DNA of 64,000 nt from Solanum dulcamara (taxonomy: Eukaryota; Streptophyta; Magnoliopsida; Solanales; Solanaceae), in assembly GCF_947179165.1 (NCBI RefSeq), contig NC_077242.1, positions 23,265,097 to 23,329,096 on the forward strand, given 5' to 3'. A program made the position numbers and the translations under genes. Positions 12,505 to 24,458 of this stretch are shown here, piece by piece. Every line of letters starts with the position of its first letter. Positions within the stretch are counted from its first letter, which is position 1. Under the pieces are notes generated by a model, which had not been told where the DNA came from, made no database searches, and saw nothing but the letters and a program-made list of their open reading frames with translations.

Positions 12505-13789
12505 TGTAACACCCCAGAATGTTTTTCGCAAAGACTCAAACATTTCATCAGGTATGTGTAGACTCAAACCGAAGGACTTGTAATTTTATATGTGGGTTAG
12601 GATCAATTCCTAAGTATTTGAAGTGTGATAGATGTGTTTAGGGGTCATAAGGGATCTCTAACACCAAACCGAGTCCAAAAAATTCCAATCGATTAAGTTT
12701 TTGGATGAGTTAGTATAAGAGTCAACTTCAAACGAGCATATCTCCTAGAATATAATGAACTGGGTGGACCATGATCTACCAAATTAAAGGTCTTTGAGTC
12801 TTCTTTACAACTCCACAAAGATTTCAATTTGTGGAGTTCGGAGTCAAAAGTTATGACCATTTTACTACAGACTAGTACTGCAGGAATTTCAGGCCTGGGC
12901 GACCACTGCAGGAATTTAGGCTTGGCGCTCCAGTGGCGCCCGGTGCCACTATAGCGCCAAAAAACAGCCTCAGTAGTTTGGTCCTTGGCACGATGCACCA
13001 CTATTAGGTGTGCAGAGTTTTAAGCCTATTTTGGCTTGGCGCTGCAGTGGCGCGACGCGCCACTATAGAGCCAGCAGGATTTTGCCCAGTTTTTCAAATT
13101 TTTGAGGAAGGGAAAATTGGACTTTTTCCCTAATTATATATACTCTAGCCTTGAATGATTTGGACCATATTTTTAGCCTTGTACCTCTCTCTAAAAATCC
13201 CTCATATCCATTCTCTTCTCTCCCAACCATCTCCAACAAGATTTGCCCTCAAAAGCTCAAGGATTCAAGATCTTCAAGTCATGTCTTTTTTCTTCGGTGA
13301 GATATTCTTCATTTCTAGGTATGTAAGGCTAACCTAAAATATGGATTGAGTTCTTCCATATGCCCATAGATGTGTTGGATAGAAGTTGTGAAAGATTTGA
13401 ACTTTCTATGAAGGTTTTCTTGAAATTTCCTAAACTATAGAATATTACTAAAATGTGTTAATGATGTTCTTGAGTGACTTTGTTGAGAATATGGATTCAT
13501 GTATTCATTCACATGAACCCAACATGATATTTCTTTTTGGTCATAATTTATCTTAAGGATGAGATTGATGGTTTTTATGTATAATAAAAATAATATTATT
13601 TTTATAGTGAAATGAGATATTCTTTTACATGAGTTTGATGAAATTGATTTTTGAGTTATATGAGAATTGGGATAGTTATGAATGTGAATGGAATAAAAAG
13701 AAATGAAACATTGGTAGAGCTAGAATGTCACTTTTGTTTCTATAAATGGAATATAAAATTAAATAAGGATTTTGGAGCAAGATGTTTGA

Positions 13790-13875
13790 TAATAATGTGG
13801 ATGATGATGTTTGACAATAATGTGAATAATGATGTTTGATGATGATGTAAATGGTGATGTTTGATGATGATGTGA
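13790..13875 (+). repeat. GATGATGTTTGA-type minisatellite in the solo LTR
   Basis: Imperfect tandem units of about 24-30 bp contain GATGATGTTTGATAATAATG. This is simple sequence expansion, with no function suggested. Confidence 0.6.
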
Positions 13876-14984
13876 GTGATGGTTATCTTTAAATATATGT
13901 AGAATGATTGATGAAGAGGTATATGTTGATGATGATGCTTGAGGTGAAGTGGATTGGAGTCTAATGTGATTATGTGATATGTGATTTGGATAATTTGATT
14001 TGATTGGAGTCTTATGAATATTTTGAAAATAAATGATCTTTTGAGAAGGAGTTTAAATAAATAATTTGTGAATATTTTTGCATAAACTATTTATACACTA
14101 TTTTGAGTTTAAAGAGTGATTATTTTCATCTATGATTTAAAAAAAAGAGTTTAAGCATGAGTTATGTTTGAGAAGTCTGTTAATTATTTTTAAATATAAG
14201 TATTTTAAGTATAAACGGGTTGAGTATTTTTACATTAAAATGTCTATTTTGAGTTTGAGTTGAGGAGTTGAAATTATATTTTAAATGCGTCTAATATTTT
14301 CTGCATTCATTGAGCTGAGATGGTATCGAATTCAGAAAGAAGAGTTTGATGATTGAAATGAGTTGATTGTGAAAGAAGGTCCAATGAGACCAGATGGATT
14401 GAGTTTTGAAAAGAGTCCAATGAGACTAAATGAGTTGATTTGAAACTAAGTCCTAAGAGACTAAATGAGTATTTTGAATATTTTACTCACTTGATAGATA
14501 TGTGCATATTGAGTTTTGGGAGGAGTATCGAGCATCGAATTGGGTAAGAGTATAGTCCATACTCAAATCTCATAAACTACGCCACCAACGTAGAAAGGGA
14601 TTAAACCGTTAAAGTCGGATGCTTCTTATGGGATCGAACTGTTAAAGTCAGATGTTTCCCATTTTATTGTCCTGAAATGATAGGACTTGACTGATCGATG
14701 GAATTCATGATTGGTTAATTCGTTCATGCCCTGACAAGGTATGGACGGATGTGGCAATGACATGGATCGTTGTGCATCACCTACTTATATGTGGTGGGAT
14801 TGTTGTCGGTTAGAGAAACTCCCAAATTGAGTGGATTGTGCATGATTTGATTGGTTTGATTGAGCTTGTTGATAATTGAGTTGGATTATATCACATTACT
14901 AAGTTCTAATTTGCATATTTATTGAGTTGAGTTCTTTGACTTGATTGTTGAGTTGATTGTTGAGTTGATGGTATATGGTTAGAT

Positions 14985-15215
14985 TGGATGATATATGATT
15001 GGATTGTGTATGATTGGATTGGAGTAGGTGATATGTGGTGGTTTGGATTAAATGATATGTGTTCGGATAGTGTACGATTGGATTGGATTGAATAGAATAA
15101 TGTGTGATTAGGTTGAATAGAATGGTATGTGATTGGATGGGATCGAATTGTATATGATTTGATTGAACTGTATTGTACATGATTGAATTGGATTGTATGG
15201 TATATGATTGGTCTT
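14985..15215 (+). repeat. TGATTGGATTG-rich repeat in the solo LTR
   Basis: Units such as GTATATGATTGGATTG recur about eight times with variation. The opposite strand therefore shows artificial SNPI/HIQSNP-like peptides, which are not genes. Confidence 0.65.
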
Positions 15216-15877
15216 TGTCAAAAAATGTATTCTTACTTTAGACTTATGACACTTTGATTGAGTCTCTCTTATCTTTCTGAGTTGAGATATTTGAATCAAC
15301 GTTACTCTTCCTTGAGGTATGTTTCATTCTGCCATATTACATACTCGTACATTCCATGTACTGGCATCCATTTGGACCTGCATTATTTCATGATGCAGAG
15401 ACAGGTTTAAAAGATCGTCAATAGGAGTACCATTGAGGATCTATACACACTCAGTATATTGGTGAGTTCTTCCCTACATTCGGAGGACACCGCTTATGTT
15501 ATTCTTGCGTCGAGTTAGCCCTTTTCATTTTGATTTGAGGTAGCCATGAACATGTCATTGGCACTAATTAGATAGTAGTGATAGAGGCTTCATAGACTAG
15601 ATAGTGATGGGTCGATTGAGTATTTTTTTTCCTTGAATTATTCTTGTCAAACTATTTTTAACGACATAGATTGGAGTTTGATTTGTTGGCCCATGACCTT
15701 TCTTTCTTGAGTTAGAATAGTTGATTTGGATTGCCCATTAAATTATTTATTTATTTTAAACTTTCCGCTGATTGATTGATATGAACGGATGTGTGATTGG
15801 ACCAAGTAGTTCGCTTGGGGACCAGCAATGGTCTTCGAGTGCCGGTCACGTCTAGGGTACCCTCTCGGGGCATGACA

Positions 15878-15902
15878 TATGGTCCCTATCTTGGGAAACT
15901 TT
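15878..15902 (-). repeat. Element A 5' LTR, 25-bp middle segment
   Basis: Between the solo LTR (ends 15877) and the next insertion (starts 15903) only TATGGTCCCTATCTTGGGAA plus ACTTT remains. It corresponds to CTCTGCCTTGGGAAACTTT at about 5201-5220 of the left LTR together with the duplicated TATGG. Confidence 0.85.
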
Positions 15903-18900
15903 TGTCACACCCCGATCTCAACAGGGTGTGATGGGCACCCGACCCCATGCTTGGAGCCGAGCGAACCCGCTGCTTCATAGTACATACTTAATCTCTTAGA
16001 CTTTTACATCAACAAGAAATGAAAAACATAACTAAGCTTCGTGAATTATTTTTTCCAAAATCTATCATCCCATAAAACTTATAACATACGACATAATAAC
16101 ATATCGGCTGGTGACGTCGCTTACAAAGATGACACTCTATACCCACAACTCTGTCTGCAAAGTCTCTAACTTCGAACGAAATATCATAGCGCATAAACTC
16201 TGACTCGGCAGCACTCCAGAACAAGTGGAGTTGCCAACCCCGCTGAAACATCTTCTATAGTAGCTTTTACTTGTCTGGGTGTACCTGCGTGGCACGAAAT
16301 GCAGCCCCCAAAGAAAAGGGGGTCAGTACGAGTAATGTACTGAGTATGTAAGGCATGAAAATCAGCATAATAAAGAACATAAGATATGAACAACCATATC
16401 GTAGAATCATAGACATATAGTGAGATAAGAGAGTAACCTGTACATATGAGTGTCCTTTTAGGCCGGATGCCATGCATGCTTGTCTTATCATATAAAACAT
16501 ATCTTTTTCATATGCATAGAAAATAGAAGTCATATCACCGAACAACGTCGGCGTGCCCACATATTTCCCGCGTCCGGGCATCCCGCGTCCAGGATGAAAA
16601 TTACTCCAACTGATCAGGTGGGAATGCGTCTATAGCGCCACATATACACCTCCCCATATCCCCCATATACATATACATATACATATACATATAGACAGCA
16701 TGCAGGAGAGCTCAACGAAAGTCATGTATCTATCGGAGTGACGGAAGGTCGGTAACCTCCGATTATATTATGAATTAATCACGGTCGCTTTGTCTCACCT
16801 TGAAGGAATAATTATTATAGGATGAGACTATCAACGAAAGATAATATTAAGAGAACGTAGAATAAGGTCACAATCTTATAAGGCGCCAAATCGTATACAT
16901 ATCCATATAGGACCAATTTCCAAGACTCGTAGAATAATCGGAATGAGCTATGATTCAAAATCAAGATAAGAGTCATGTCAAGTACCTTTCGAAAATTACC
17001 ATGGATTATATCAAAATAAAACTTTTTGGAATCATATACACGTATCTAAGCACGAGAAAATATCCTTTGGAAACTCAAGAAAATTGTCCATCCTAGTGGC
17101 TCTACGAATAAGACTTCCTTGAAATTGTATAAAATGTCATATACTTATTTCATATAAACCATGCCCAAAAGAAAGAGTAGCTCTATATACATATGTCAAA
17201 ACATGTCAAAAGAAAGAAGGGTAAACCTTACATACATGAAGCCGTTCTTATCATAGCCGTCATAGACATATTCTCATCCTCGACATCATCAATGTCGTTA
17301 TAAAACATATCCATCGTCATTGTCATAAAAGCTTGTAATATTGTAAACCTTTGTTTTGGAAAACTATAGACATTTTGGAAACATTCACGGGTTATAGAAA
17401 AGGTAGTCATTCCCTTGGGACCATTGACACCTAACTTTTGGAAACAAAAAAAATATGGAAGAACTTATGAAACCATAACATCGGGATCATGCCTTGAAAG
17501 AAAAGGGTAAGCCTCACATACTTATGCTAAAGACATGCCAAAAGGAATTCTGGACTTTACATACTTATGTCAAAACATGAAAATCAAAAGAATATGCTTT
17601 ACATACTTATGTCAAAAACATACCAAAAGAAAGAAAGGTTTTACATACTTATAACAAATACATGCCAAAAGAAGAGAAAGTATAAGCTTTACGTACTTAT
17701 GACAAAGACATGCCAAAAGAAAGAAAGGTTTGCTTTACGTACTTGTGCCGCGCCTTACTAGCTACGCTTATGTCCAACTTGTTTTTCTACATTCAAGAGA
17801 GTTGACATAACCATTAGATTCATCACCATATACTTGTCTCAATCCTTCAAACAAATTAATTTCCAATCTGCCGAAATTTCGGCAGCATCTCCCCTATAAA
17901 TACACCATCCCCGAGATCTCAACTCGGCCACCATGTAAACAACCATATAAACAACAACAACCAGCAGTATATATAAAATCAAATCACCTCAACGTTACAC
18001 AACACAAGCTCCAAACAACTAGCATAAAACTACGATACCAAAATAGAGTTTTTAACTTTTATTTCGTAAAATCTTTAACCATACCAAACGGGGGGTCGTA
18101 TGGCTGCAACCAGCAGCAACCACACCATTTTTAAAATACTTTAAAGCCCTGCAACATACAATCCAACCAGCTGCACCCGCAGCGCCTCAACGACCATACA
18201 CTACGCGACTTCGATTTAGCTACTACAACTTTAATTTAGTAGTTTCCAACATCATGCCTCCTTATACATTTTCTCTGATTCCAGCCATATTTAGGATACG
18301 TAATACACCTCATAAAAACATCATAAACTCCAATTTGAAAGGAGAGACCTTACCTTTACCGAAACTCTCCAAAACTTGCCTCGGAAGCTCTCCTAGCGCG
18401 GCTAAAACTTTGGGGCTGTTTGGTAACGTTTTTGGGATGCTACAAACCATAAATTTACGTTACCAATACCTTTATAACATCTTGGTACACCTTAGATAAT
18501 TAATTCACGAAGCAAAATCGGAGACTTACCTTTTTTTTTCCTTTGGCCGAACCCATTCTTCCTCTAGCTTCAAGTTTCTTCTCTTCCTTTCTCTCTAGAA
18601 CTCTCTTGAATCCTCTTGTTGATAAAGAAAACTTAATGGATAAATATGACTTAAAAGTCATCAACATATATATATATATATATATATAAGCCACTTAATT
18701 AATGGGCTAAGTTCCAAGACTTGGGCCCTTTCCTTGTGTTGGGCCTCTCTTGTTTTCCTTTTTGTTTTCCAAGCCCAATCACTTAGTTCCTATTATTATT
18801 ATCATTATTTGAGCCCAACAAAACCATAAGTCGTATTAGTAATTCACCAACTAGTTTCCAAAATTTCCAATTTTGCCCTCGGCCTTCCTCCGTATTTTCA

Positions 18901-19028
18901 CACCAATTTTTCCATGAACATCACACCGGTACTAATTAAAATGAATAAAATAATTCACAACTCTACTCCTTGCAAGCCAAAAATATTTGTTTCCTCTTTC
19001 TGCATGCCCAAAAGTGCGGGATATAACA
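15903..19028 (-). repeat. 3' LTR of the LARD-like element
   Basis: The LTR runs TGTCACACCCCG...GGGATATAACA on the plus strand. It contains an ATATAC microsatellite near 16668-16696, an imperfect tandem array at 17511-17750 and a TA repeat at 18665-18690. Frames at 16009-16581 recur unchanged in the partner LTR because the DNA is duplicated, not because they are genes. Confidence 0.92.
17511..17750 (-). repeat. Imperfect ~45-bp tandem array inside the LARD LTR
   Basis: About five units follow the plus-strand pattern ACATACTTATG-CAAA-ACATGCCAAAAGAAAG. Each unit reads AAGTATGTAAA on the minus strand, the transcribed sense, which looks like a plant 5' splice site. The array is duplicated in the other LTR at about 22205-22443. 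Further half-units lie near 17200-17240. Confidence 0.8.
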
Positions 19029-20596
19029 TCCTTCCCCCCTTTAGAACATTCGTCCTCGAATGTTAAACCGACTTTATGGGATGTCGTAATACTTCGGAAG
19101 GGTTCCTCTTATTGTTGTCCTTTTCTTCATGCACATTCCTTATCCCTCACTTCATTCTCCTTATACTCGAACTCCTAGGTCTTACACGAGTCCTCATTCC
19201 ATGTTATGGGTTTCCTTTTTTGGTACTTGAGAATATTGTGATCCCTCTTTGGCCTAATATAATATGGTCTCGCGCATTGTCGGTAATTTCTCTCGGGAGT
19301 TTCACTTATTGAGGTTTCTTTACTTTTTGCCTCCTTCTAATACTTTGATCTCTTTTCTTTCCATCTACTCACTCTCTTTATTTTCCAAATATCGTTTTAC
19401 AAGAATTTCCAATCCTAACCTATGGTCAAATAATAGCAGCGTACGTTGCAACAGTTGTACCCTTTATTTTTACTGTCGCTCGATCTTCGGTACCCTTGTA
19501 TGATTAATGCCCTCCTTACCATGACACCAGTTGCTGGAACTCACATGTCCACCAATACAATCATACGTGGGACATCCTACACATTCATATGTACATGTAT
19601 ATATTTACCATCGACTAGCCCACAAAATACTTCCAAACGCTGTTTAAGCATATCCTTATTCCAGAGCTGTGATGCACTTTTTGTCTCTTCACTAGCCTAG
19701 TCTACCTCGTCTTACGCGACCTCTTAAGGTTTCCAGCCATTCCATAAACTCTAGTTTTTCCTTAGGTTACTCTAACCTCTCATTTGTCTCTTACGTCTGG
19801 ATATATAGAATTCTTGCATACTTCCCAGGGGGCCACCCATTCTAGTACCACTCTTGCCCAAGCACGCTTAACCTCATAAGTTTGATGGAATCGGGTGCAT
19901 TAATGCCGATTTAATCGTGTCCACTTCCTCGCATGACCTTTATTACATCATCGGGAGCGAGTCAAGGTCTTACAGGTTCCGAGATACTTTCATAACACGT
20001 CCTTCTTTTACAATTATTGTTTTGCCCTTTTTGATTCTCAATCTTCCCCTTTTGCTTTCGTGCATGACTATCTTTCGTTCTTGACTCCCAGATTCCCGAG
20101 GGTAGTGATCGCATTTTCATCGCCATAACCTCTGTGAAACAACGCATCTCACTTATTGTTTATTTACTGTATTTCCTTCCCACGCTTCTTCCTGTTAGAC
20201 GTACCCAGTCTGGCAGGATCTCCTTACCATGCCCACTATTCAAAATCTGTGAGTAGAAAATATCAACAGTACTTCACAGAACATACGACTATATGACACA
20301 TTCCAGCCATCCAGTATTTCCAGTTTCAGGTAGCAACGCAGATATATCCAGACTCACCTCTATAACTCGTCATATCGTCACTCACCTCCTTCAGTCGCGT
20401 ATAAAGCTCATATAGGGAATCTCTTTTCCTATGACTTGGCTCTATCGCACGAAGTAGGACGGAAAGAAGGTCGACAATTCCTAGATGCCCCGCAGCCTCC
20501 TGCTTATAAATGTGGCCGGCTTCACATCCATAAACAAGACTCTACTAGACACGACTTTGCAGACAACCCTTAGACCGACCTGCTCTGATACCACTT
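19029..20596 (-). other. Internal region of the LARD-like element, non-coding
   Basis: From the primer site downward (minus strand) there is a leader similar to that of element A, including the GGCCACATTTATAAGCAGGA segment near 20490-20512. Then follow about 1.4 kb in which I find no gag, protease, RT or integrase motif in any frame. Short frames at 19076-19700 are cysteine/leucine-rich chance translations of pyrimidine-rich DNA. The complete loss of gag-pol with intact ends is what defines the element. Confidence 0.8.
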
Positions 20597-23500
20597 TGTC
20601 ACACCCCGATCTCAACAGGGTGTGATGAGCACCCGACCCCATGCTTGGAGCCGAGCGAACCCGCTGCTTCATAGTACATACTTAATCTCTTAGACTTTTA
20701 CATCAACAAGAAATGAAAAACATAACTAAGCTTCGTGAATTATTTTTTCCAAAATCTATCATCCCATAAAACTTATAACATACGACATAATAACATATCG
20801 GCTGGTGACGTCGCTTACAAAGATGACACTCTATACCCACAACTCTGTCTGCAAAGTCTCTAACTTCGAACGAAATATCATAGCGCATAAACTCTGACTC
20901 GGCAGCACTCCAGAACAAGTGGAGTTGCCAACCCCGCTGAAACATCTTCTATAGTAGCTTTTACTTGTCTGGGTGTACCTGCGTGGCACGAAATGCAGCC
21001 CCCAAAGAAAAGGGGGTCAGTACGAGTAATGTACTGAGTATGTAAGGCATGAAAATCAGCATAATAAAGAACATAAGGTATGAACAACCATATCGTAGAA
21101 TCATAGACATATAGTGAGATAAGAGAGTAACCTGTACATATGAGTGCCCTTTTAGGCCGGATGCCATGCATGCTTGTCTTATCATATAAAACATATCTTT
21201 TTCATATGCATAGAAAATAGAAGTCATATCACCGAACAACGTCAGCGTGCCCACATATTTCCCGCGTCCGGGCATCCCGCGTCCAGGATGAAAATTACTC
21301 CAACTGATCAGGTGGGAATGCGTCTATAGCGCCACATATACACCTCCCCATATCCCCCATATACATATACATATACATATACATATAGACAGCATGCAGG
21401 AGAGCTCAACGAAAGTCATGTATCTATCGGAGTGACGGAAGGTCGGTAACCTCCGATTATATTATGAATTAATCACGGTCGCTTTGTCTCACCTTGAAGG
21501 AACAATTATTATAGGATGAGACTATCAACGAAAGATAATATTAAGAGAACGTAGAATAAGGTCACAATCTTATAAGGCGCCAAATCGTATACATATCCAC
21601 ATAGGACCAATTTCCAAGACTCGTAGAATAATCGGAATGAGCTATGATTCAAAATCAAGATAAGAGTCATGTCAAGTACCTTTCGAAAATTACCATGGAT
21701 TATATCAAAATAAAACTTTTTGGAATCATATACACGTATCTAAGCACGAGAAAATATCCTTTGGAAACTCAAGAAAATTGTCCATCCTAGTGGCTCTACG
21801 AATAAGACTTCCTTGAAATTGTATAAAATGTCATATACTTATTTCATATAAACCATGCCAAAAAGAAAGAGTAGCTCTATATACATATGTCAAAACATGT
21901 CAAAAGAAAGAAGGGTAAACCTTACATACATGAAGCCGTTCTTATCATAGCCGTCATAGACATATTCTCATCCTCGACATCATCAATGTCGTTATAAAAC
22001 ATATCCATCGTCATTGTCATAAAAGCTTGTAATATTGTAAACTTTTGTTTTGGAAAACTATAGACATTTTGGAAACATTCACGGGTTATAGAAAAGGTAG
22101 TCATTCCCTTGGGACCATTGACACCTAACTTTTGGAAACAAAAAAAATATGGAAGAACTTATGAAACCATAACATCGGGATCATGCCTTGAAAGAAAAGG
22201 GTAAGCCTCACATACTTATGCTAAAGACATGCCAAAAGGAATTCTGGACTTTACATACTTATGTCAAAACATGAAAATCAAAAGAATATGCTTTACATAC
22301 TTATGTCAAAAACATACCAAAAGAAAGAAAGGTTTTACATACTTATAACAAATACATGCCAAAAGAAGAGAAAGTATAAGCTTTACGTACTTATGACAAA
22401 ACATGCCAAAAGAAAGAAAGGTTTGCTTTACGTACCTGTGCCGCGCCTTACTAGCTACGCTTATGTCCAACTTGTTTTTCTACATTCAAGAGAGTTGACA
22501 TAACCATTAGATTCATCACCATATACTTGTCTCAATCCTTCAAACAAATTAATTTCCAATCTGCCGAAATTTCGGCAGCATCTCCCCTATAAATACACCA
22601 TCCCCGAGATCTCAACTCGGCCACCATGTCAACAACCATATAAACAACAACAACCAGCAGTATATATAAAATCAAATCACCTCAACTTTACACAACACAA
22701 GCTCCAAACAACTAGCATAAAACTACGATACCAAAATAGAGTTTTTAACTTTTATTTCGTAAAATCTTTAACCATACCAAACGGGGGGTCGTATGGCTGC
22801 AACCAGAAGCAACCACACCCTTTTTAAAATACTTTAAAGCCCTGCAACATACAATCCAACCAGCTGCACCCGCAGCGCCTCAACGACCATACACTACGCG
22901 ACTTCGATTTAGCTACTACAACTTTAATTTAGTAGTTTCCAACATCATGCCTCCTTATACATTTTCTCTGATTCCAGCCATATTTAGGACACGTAATACA
23001 CCTCATAAAAACATCATAAACTCCAATTTGAAAGGAGAGACCTTACCTTTACCGAAACTCTCCAAAACTTGCCTCGGAAGCTCTCCTAGCGCGGCTAAAA
23101 CTTTGGGGCTGTTTGGTAACGTTTTTGGGATGCTACAAACCATAAATTTACGTTACCAATACCTTCATAACATCTTGGTACACCTTAGATAATTAATTCA
23201 CGAAGCAAAATCGGAGACTTACCTTTTTTTTTTCCTTTGGCCGAACCCATTCTTCCTCTAGCTTCAAGTTTCTTCTCTTCCTTTCTCTCTAGAACTCTCT
23301 TGAATCCTCTTGTTGATAAAGAAAACTTAATGGATAAATATGACTTAAAAGTCATCAACATATATATATATATATAAGCCACTTAATTAATGGGCTAAGT
23401 TCCAAGACTTGGGCCCTTTCCTTGTGTTGGGCCTCTCTTGTTATCCTTTTTGTTTTCCAAGCCCAATCACTTAGTTCCTATTATTATTATCATTATTTGA

Positions 23501-23716
23501 TCCCAACAAAACCATAAGTCGTATTAGTAATTCACCAACTAGTTTCCAAAATTTCCAATTTTGCCCTCGGCCTTCCTCCGTATTTTCACACCAATTTTTC
23601 CATGAACATCACACCGGTACTAATTAAAATGAATAAAATAATTCACAACTCTACTCCTTGCAAGCCAAAAATATTTTTTTCCTCTTTCTGCATGCCCAAA
23701 AGTGCGGGATATAACA
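20597..23716 (-). repeat. 5' LTR of the LARD-like element
   Basis: It is a near-identical copy of 15903-19028, offset by 4694 bp, and carries the same microsatellites. The TA run (about 23360-23378) is shorter than in the partner. Transcription would be expected to start here on the minus strand. Confidence 0.92.
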
Positions 23717-23721
23717 ACTTT

Positions 23722-23981
23722 TCTAAGGGTTTTAGGGGAGGGGTCACCACGGAGGGTACCATGGCTCGTGGTGCTCACCATGGCCCATCATTCCTGTCGT
23801 GGACCCTTCCCTAAGGTTTTGGGTTTCAAAAGTTCTACCACGGTGGCACACCATGGATCGTGGTGCTCAATACGGCCCGTGATGGCCTTTGTGGTCATCA
23901 CCTGGTACCAAAAGCACCATTTTCCTAGAATTTCATCTTTTATTCCTCATTTTTCGTCTTTTCAACTTTCGGGGTCTTACA
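23722..23981 (-). repeat. Element A 5' LTR, last segment
   Basis: It resumes the left-LTR alignment at CTAAGGGTTTTAGGGG (compare 5222-5481) and ends GGGGTCTTACA. After it the Tat protease reading frame continues. Confidence 0.9.
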
Positions 23982-24458
23982 AAATTAAACTCTTTTATTC
24001 GTGCTATAGATGCCAAAACATCATACAACTTGTTTCTCAGACGTCCTTGGGTTCATGAAAATGAAGTGGTGCCATCTACTTGGCATCAATGCATGAAGTA
24101 TATGAAAGATGGTGAAGTAGTCAAAATTGATGCAGACATCAATCCTTTCACCAAGATGGAGTCATACTTTGTATATGCAAAATTATATTTAAATTCTAGA
24201 AGATCAAATATAGAGAAACCCACACAACTCGACTCAACTAATATCGAAGAGAGTGAAGTTCAAGGGGCAGCTATCAAGATGTTTGACAAGAGAACAGAAG
24301 AGGTCTCTATTAAGCTTTCACCATCTAAAGGAGACATGCAGACGAATATTGATAGAGAGCAACCATTTTTTGCTACATTCCATGTGAGCGTCGAAAAAGG
24401 GGGACAATCCCTGCTAGAGGAATGTACTCAACAAGTTCACCCTCTAAGGAAAAATTGA
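23982..24458 (+). pseudogene. Tat protease, C-terminal half, and linker
   Basis: The motif IDAKTSYNLFLRRPWVHENEV (24005-24065) is the conserved end of the Tat retropepsin. VPSTWHQCMKYMKDGEVVKI follows at about 24067-24126. The frame stays open to 24458, giving a linker that normally precedes the reverse transcriptase. This half directly continues the sequence stopped at 3195. Confidence 0.85.

Larger units (their letters stand above)
12505..15877 (+). mobile_element. Solo LTR of a chromovirus-type element
   Basis: The 3373-bp sequence begins TGTAACACCCC and ends GGCATGACA. It is flanked by TGTGG (12500-12504) and TATGG (15878-15882), one mismatch. No primer site, polypurine tract or coding sequence is present, so it is best read as an LTR left after recombination between the two LTRs of a full element. 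A TATA-like stretch lies at 13133-13141. AGGTATGTAAGG at 13317-13328 is a splice-donor-like motif shared with element B. ORFs inside are low-complexity or unrelated to known proteins. Confidence 0.85.
15903..23716 (-). mobile_element. LARD-like non-autonomous LTR element, minus strand, young
   Basis: Two LTRs of about 3.1 kb (15903-19028 and 20597-23716) enclose only 1568 bp without gag or pol. The exact target duplication is ACTTT (15898-15902 and 23717-23721). The primer site TGGTATCAGAGC (complement at 20582-20593) lies just inside the right LTR, and a purine tract AAAGGGGGGAAGGA (minus strand, 19029-19042) lies inside the left, so the element is on the minus strand. By eye the LTRs differ at about twenty positions plus a few length changes, under 1 percent. 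The design fits a large retrotransposon derivative mobilised in trans, probably by a chromovirus relative. The partner is inferred. Confidence 0.9.
3196..23981 (-). mobile_element. Element A: minus-strand Tekay-type chromovirus (Ty3/gypsy)
   Basis: The LTRs lie at 3196-5481 (3' LTR, left) and 10556-23981 (5' LTR, right, itself split by two later insertions). Target duplication AAATC/AAATT (one mismatch) flanks the whole unit within the Tat protease. The internal region at 5482-10555 carries gag, protease, RT, RNase H, integrase and a chromodomain-like tail, all on the minus strand and all frame-broken. Next to the right LTR is a site complementary to initiator tRNA-Met (reverse complement TGATATCAGAGC). 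The LTRs have diverged by roughly a tenth by eye, so it is not recent. Confidence 0.9.

Noticed and set aside
14899..15299. Minus-strand ORFs rich in HIQSNP/SNPI repeats
   Set aside because: They are translations of the TGATTGGATTG-type simple repeat in the solo LTR.
12505..15877. Truncated full element instead of a solo LTR
   Set aside because: Both TG and CA ends and matching flanks are present, with no primer site or purine tract inside. A solo LTR explains all of it.
16009..16581. Overlapping minus-strand ORFs of 80-104 codons repeated almost identically at 20703-21275
   Set aside because: Both sites are the same part of the two LARD LTRs. The repetition comes from LTR duplication, and no protein family or codon signal is visible.
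17511..17750. Repeat array considered as CRISPR-like
   Set aside because: Units are imperfect and head-to-tail with no unique spacers or cas genes, and the sequence is plant nuclear DNA inside an LTR.
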